Origin: an uncultured Oscillospiraceae bacterium
GTDB lineage: Bacteria > Bacillota > Clostridia > Oscillospirales > Oscillospiraceae
Length of the DNA stretch: 64,000 nt
Direction: 5' to 3'
Assembly: GCA_934589065.1 (NCBI GenBank)
Contig: CAKTNN010000007.1
Location: forward strand, 1-64,000
The notes under the pieces are model-generated. The model searched no databases. It was not told the DNA's origin and worked only from the letters and a program-made list of their open reading frames with translations. Numbering within the stretch: position 1 is the stretch's first letter; each line of letters begins with the position of its first letter. A program made the position numbers and the translations under genes. Shown in pieces: positions 61,570-64,000 of this stretch.

Positions 61570-61690
61570 GAGGCTGTAAAAGGACTCCGCCGAGCCTCCC
61601 GGTGTGAAAAGCCCCATTGAGAAACAGGAAAATAGATCGCCACACCAGATTTTAGCCCGGTGTGGCAATGACGTGCTTTTAACAGCCTCA
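61570..61690. repeat. REP/MITE-like intergenic palindromic element
   Basis: Outer arms GAGGCTGTAAAAG (61570-61582) and CTTTTAACAGCCTC (61676-61689) are inverted with one indel. Inside is a perfect 8-bp hairpin GCCACACC/GGTGTGGC (61639-61666) next to GTCATTGCCACACC-type sequence (minus strand), as in dispersed intergenic repeats of gut Clostridia. The element lies 7 bases after the dapF stop and may also end that transcript. Confidence 0.6.
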
Positions 61691-61695
61691 AAAAA

Positions 61696-62475
61696 TCAAA
61701 TATCCAGCTCCAGCACTTCGGTAATTTCCGTAGGGCCTTCCAGCAGGAGCTTTTCCACCCGGTCTTTTCCCGTAATGCACAGCTTCAGCTCGCCCCCGGG
61801 GACGCGGGCCGTCAGAGTATTGTCCGGCAGCAGCCCTTGCTTCCACAGCACGCAGGCAACGCTTCCGCAGCCGGTGCCGCAGGCCAGGGTAAAGTCCTCC
61901 ACGCCCCGCTCAAAGGTCAGCACATCCGCTTTGCCCATGCCCGTCAGGCAGTAGTAATTGATGTTTGCCCCCTTGGGGAACGCCGGGTCATAGCGCAGGG
62001 CGCGCATCTCTTCCCGGAGTGCATCCTTCGCGGCAAACAGGTCGCCGGAATAGGCCTTTACTCCGTGGGGAACGCCGGGATTTCCCAGCTCCACATAGGC
62101 AACGTCCCCTTTCCGGTTTAAGTCCAGCACGCTGGGATTGTTCAGCGCAACCCGATATTGGCTCTCGGAAACCCGCTGCCCCTCCACAAGGCCTGCCAGT
62201 GTTTCAAACACCATGGTTTCCCCCACAATGCCCATGTCGTGGGCAAACCGGGCAATGCACCGGGCGCCGTTGCCGCACATCTCTCCCCGGGTTCCGTCGG
62301 AATTGTAGAAAATCATCCGAAAGTCTGCACTGTCGGAGTTTCCCACCGCCAATAGGCCATCGGCATGGCGCAGGGCGCAGAGCTTTTTTGCCAGGGCAGA
62401 AAAATCTTCCGTAAGGTTTCTGGCATCCAGCACCATAAAATCGTTGCCCGCGCCGTTCATATAGTATACGTTCAT
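61696..62475 (-). CDS. dapF: diaminopimelate epimerase
   Basis: Converts LL- to meso-diaminopimelate for lysine and peptidoglycan. The 259-residue protein has both catalytic cysteines, C67 in EMCGNGARC and C199 in LACGTGCGS, and the N-terminal MNGAGNDF block. It is slightly short for the family. It follows dapB by 5 bases at the end of the dapA-dapB-dapF unit. Confidence 0.95.
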   Translation of the reverse strand: MNVYYMNGAGNDFMVLDARNLTEDFSALAKKLCALRHADGLLAVGNSDSADFRMIFYNSDGTRGEMCGNGARCIARFAHDMGIVGETMVFETLAGLVEGQRVSESQYRVALNNPSVLDLNRKGDVAYVELGNPGVPHGVKAYSGDLFAAKDALREEMRALRYDPAFPKGANINYYCLTGMGKADVLTFERGVEDFTLACGTGCGSVACVLWKQGLLPDNTLTARVPGGELKLCITGKDRVEKLLLEGPTEITEVLELDI

Positions 62476-62480
62476 ATCTT

Positions 62481-63200
62481 TTACCCCAGGATGCCGTCCA
62501 TGTTGTAAATGCCGGGGGTCTTCCCCACCACAAATCGGGCCGCCTCCACCGCGCCATCGGCAAACATAGCCCGGTTGTGTGCCTCGTGCCGCAAAGTCAG
62601 GGTCTGGTTGGGGGTGCAGATATGCACCTCATGAATTCCCACCACGTTGCCCATGCGCAGGGAGGAAATGCCGATTTCCTCTTTGGTGCGCTTGCCTTCA
62701 CCGGCCCGACCGCAGTGCTCCACCGCCTGGGGCCGCACCTGCTGCACCGCCTGGAAAAGCATCCGGGCCGTGCCGCTGGGGGCATCCACCTTCCGGTTGT
62801 GGTGAACCTCTACGATTTCAATATCCGCCTCCGGAAAGGCCGCTGCCGCCTGTTTGGCAAGGCGGCACAGCACCGCAATGCCCAGGCTCATATTTCCGGA
62901 ATAGAACACGGGGATTTTTTCTCCGGCGGCATAAATCAGCTGCTTTTCCGCCTCTGTGTGACCGGTTGTGCCGATCACCACGGCGCAGCCCTGGGCCTCA
63001 GCATAGCGCAAAACCGCTTCCACCGCGCTGTGGTGAGAGAAATCGATGATCACATCCCCATGGAGATTTCCCAGCTCCTGAAAGGTTTTGCAAGCGCCGT
63101 TTTCGCCGTCAATGCTGACTCTGCCCACCAGGTCTTCTCCCAGTGCAGTACAAATCAGCTGACCCATTGTGCCGTTGGCTCCGCATACAATGGCTCTCAT
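62481..63200 (-). CDS. dapB: 4-hydroxy-tetrahydrodipicolinate reductase
   Basis: NAD(P)H-dependent reduction in the diaminopimelate pathway. The 239-residue protein starts MRAIVCGANGTMGQ (dinucleotide site) and has EVHHNRKVDAPSGTA with the catalytic His and Lys. The ATG at 63200 overlaps the dapA stop by 4 bases; the frame is open 59 codons further but within dapA. Confidence 0.96.
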   Translation of the reverse strand: MRAIVCGANGTMGQLICTALGEDLVGRVSIDGENGACKTFQELGNLHGDVIIDFSHHSAVEAVLRYAEAQGCAVVIGTTGHTEAEKQLIYAAGEKIPVFYSGNMSLGIAVLCRLAKQAAAAFPEADIEIVEVHHNRKVDAPSGTARMLFQAVQQVRPQAVEHCGRAGEGKRTKEEIGISSLRMGNVVGIHEVHICTPNQTLTLRHEAHNRAMFADGAVEAARFVVGKTPGIYNMDGILG

Positions 63201-64000
63201 ACCTGCACCCCCAGCCGGCGCATCTCCGCCAGAAGTTTTGCCCGGTTCTCCGGCTCCATGGGGGTCATAGGCAGGCGGATATACTCCTTGCCAAAGCCCA
63301 TTGCACTGACGGCAGCCTTGGCAGGGATGGGATTGACCTCGCAGAACAGCAGGTTGATGAGATTCAGATACTTGCACTGATCCTGGGCAGCTTTGGCAAC
63401 ATTCCCTGCAAAGAAGGCATCGGTCATGGCAACCGCCTCCTTGGGCAAAACATTGCTCAGCACGCTGATGGTACCCTTGCCGCCCATGGACAAAATGGGA
63501 ACGGTCAGGCCATCCTCTCCGGAATACACATCAATTTTGTCTCCGCACCGGGCGAAGAGCTCCACCACCTGGCTCATATTGCCGCTGGCCTCCTTAATGG
63601 CGGCAATATTGGGGTGCTCTGCCAGCCTTTCCACCGTGGCAGGCAGCAGGTTGCAGCCGGTACGGGAGGGGACATTATAAAGGATGATGGGCTTGTCCAC
63701 CTTATCCGCAATGGCAGTAAAGTGGGCAATCAGGCCATTCTGGGTAGCCTTATTGTAGTAGGGGGTTACCACCAGAAGGGCATCCGCCCCCTCCCGGGCA
63801 GCGCTGATGCTGTAGTCAATGGCATGCTGGGTATTATTCGTGCCGGTTCCGGCAATAACAGGGACTCTCCCCGCCACCCGGTCGATGGTAAAGCGGATAA
63901 CTTCCTTCCGCTCCTCCGGGCTCAGCGTGGCGCTTTCGCCGGTGGTGCCCACCGCCACCAAAGCATTGATGCCCTGGGAAAGCTGGAAATCGATAAACCG
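63197..64000 (-). CDS. dapA: 4-hydroxy-tetrahydrodipicolinate synthase (partial)
   Basis: Aldol condensation of pyruvate and aspartate semialdehyde. The visible 267 residues lack only the N-terminal 20-30 residues, which lie beyond the right edge. Motifs: VAVGTTGESATL, PYYNKATQNGL, the Tyr/Arg region NVPSRTG and the Schiff-base Lys in IAAIKEASGN. It is the first visible gene of the dap unit; its promoter region is outside the window. Confidence 0.96.
   Translation of the reverse strand, partial: RFIDFQLSQGINALVAVGTTGESATLSPEERKEVIRFTIDRVAGRVPVIAGTGTNNTQHAIDYSISAAREGADALLVVTPYYNKATQNGLIAHFTAIADKVDKPIILYNVPSRTGCNLLPATVERLAEHPNIAAIKEASGNMSQVVELFARCGDKIDVYSGEDGLTVPILSMGGKGTISVLSNVLPKEAVAMTDAFFAGNVAKAAQDQCKYLNLINLLFCEVNPIPAKAAVSAMGFGKEYIRLPMTPMEPENRAKLLAEMRRLGVQV

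Noticed and set aside
63197-64000. Lysine riboswitch upstream of dapA
   Set aside because: The dapA start and leader lie beyond the right edge, so nothing can be said from this window.

Overview
The window looks like a chromosomal segment of a strictly anaerobic, moderately GC-rich gut-type Clostridium relative, most likely in the Oscillospirales. This is an inference from strong AGGAGG-type ribosome binding sites, Gram-positive housekeeping genes, the anaerobic (cobalt-early) cobalamin route, hydrogenase nickel-insertion genes, DUF5058 and C69 peptidase families and short TTCACTA-type intergenic repeats. No rRNA gene or other decisive marker is present.

Layout. (1) 1-1589: visibly AT-rich DNA with a KTR-type zinc-ribbon protein and an NapH-like ferredoxin membrane protein, ending in three tandem hairpins; it reads as the end of an integrated element. 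(2) 1590-5478: membrane GGDEF protein, 23S rRNA uracil methyltransferase and a PflA-like radical SAM protein. (3) 5519-17710: an eleven-gene minus-strand cobalamin operon (cbiA, C, D, F, G, H, J-E-T fusion, cbiB, cobD, cobQ, cobO) behind a cobalamin riboswitch with two tandem terminators and a consensus promoter. (4) 17765-25268: trmB-mnmG, M14 and C69 peptidases, a HAD hydrolase, a hydrolase remnant and the CCA-adding enzyme. (5) 25503-31604: a cysteine-rich gene fragment, a hypB / GltD-like flavoprotein / hypA operon and an NhaC-type antiporter. (6) 31707-34904: PAS-HTH regulator, M29 aminopeptidase and MFS permease. (7) 34978-37435: tRNA-Thr and tRNA-Tyr, a tRNA-Tyr 3' remnant, short repeats, an XRE regulator with a GGADGPT tail and a truncated acyl-hydrolase. 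(8) 37659-40444: M20 amidohydrolase with two membrane proteins. (9) 40588-46621: DUF1653, an alpha/beta-hydrolase fused to a membrane domain, a LacI regulator, an MFS permease and a GH25 lipoprotein. (10) 46815-52577: a MacB-like ABC exporter with two different adaptors, one carrying a Gly-rich minisatellite. (11) 52641-56726: an aconitase-type dehydratase pair and GntP permease, divergent from a GntR/FCD regulator, with a striking pair of inverted operator-like sites. (12) 56874-64000: LTA-synthase-like protein, NagZ-like lipoprotein, MATE pump, a REP-like repeat and the dapA-dapB-dapF lysine/meso-DAP genes, dapA running off the right edge.

How the parts relate. Much of the window serves peptide and cell-wall turnover (M14, C69, M29, M20, GH25, NagZ, LTA-like, dap genes) and metal-cofactor supply (cobalamin, Ni insertion). 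The most unusual items are the flavoprotein between hypB and hypA, the paired-adaptor exporter, the XRE-GGADGPT fusion, the catabolic-looking LeuCD/GntP unit with its nested inverted repeats, and the element boundary at the left end.
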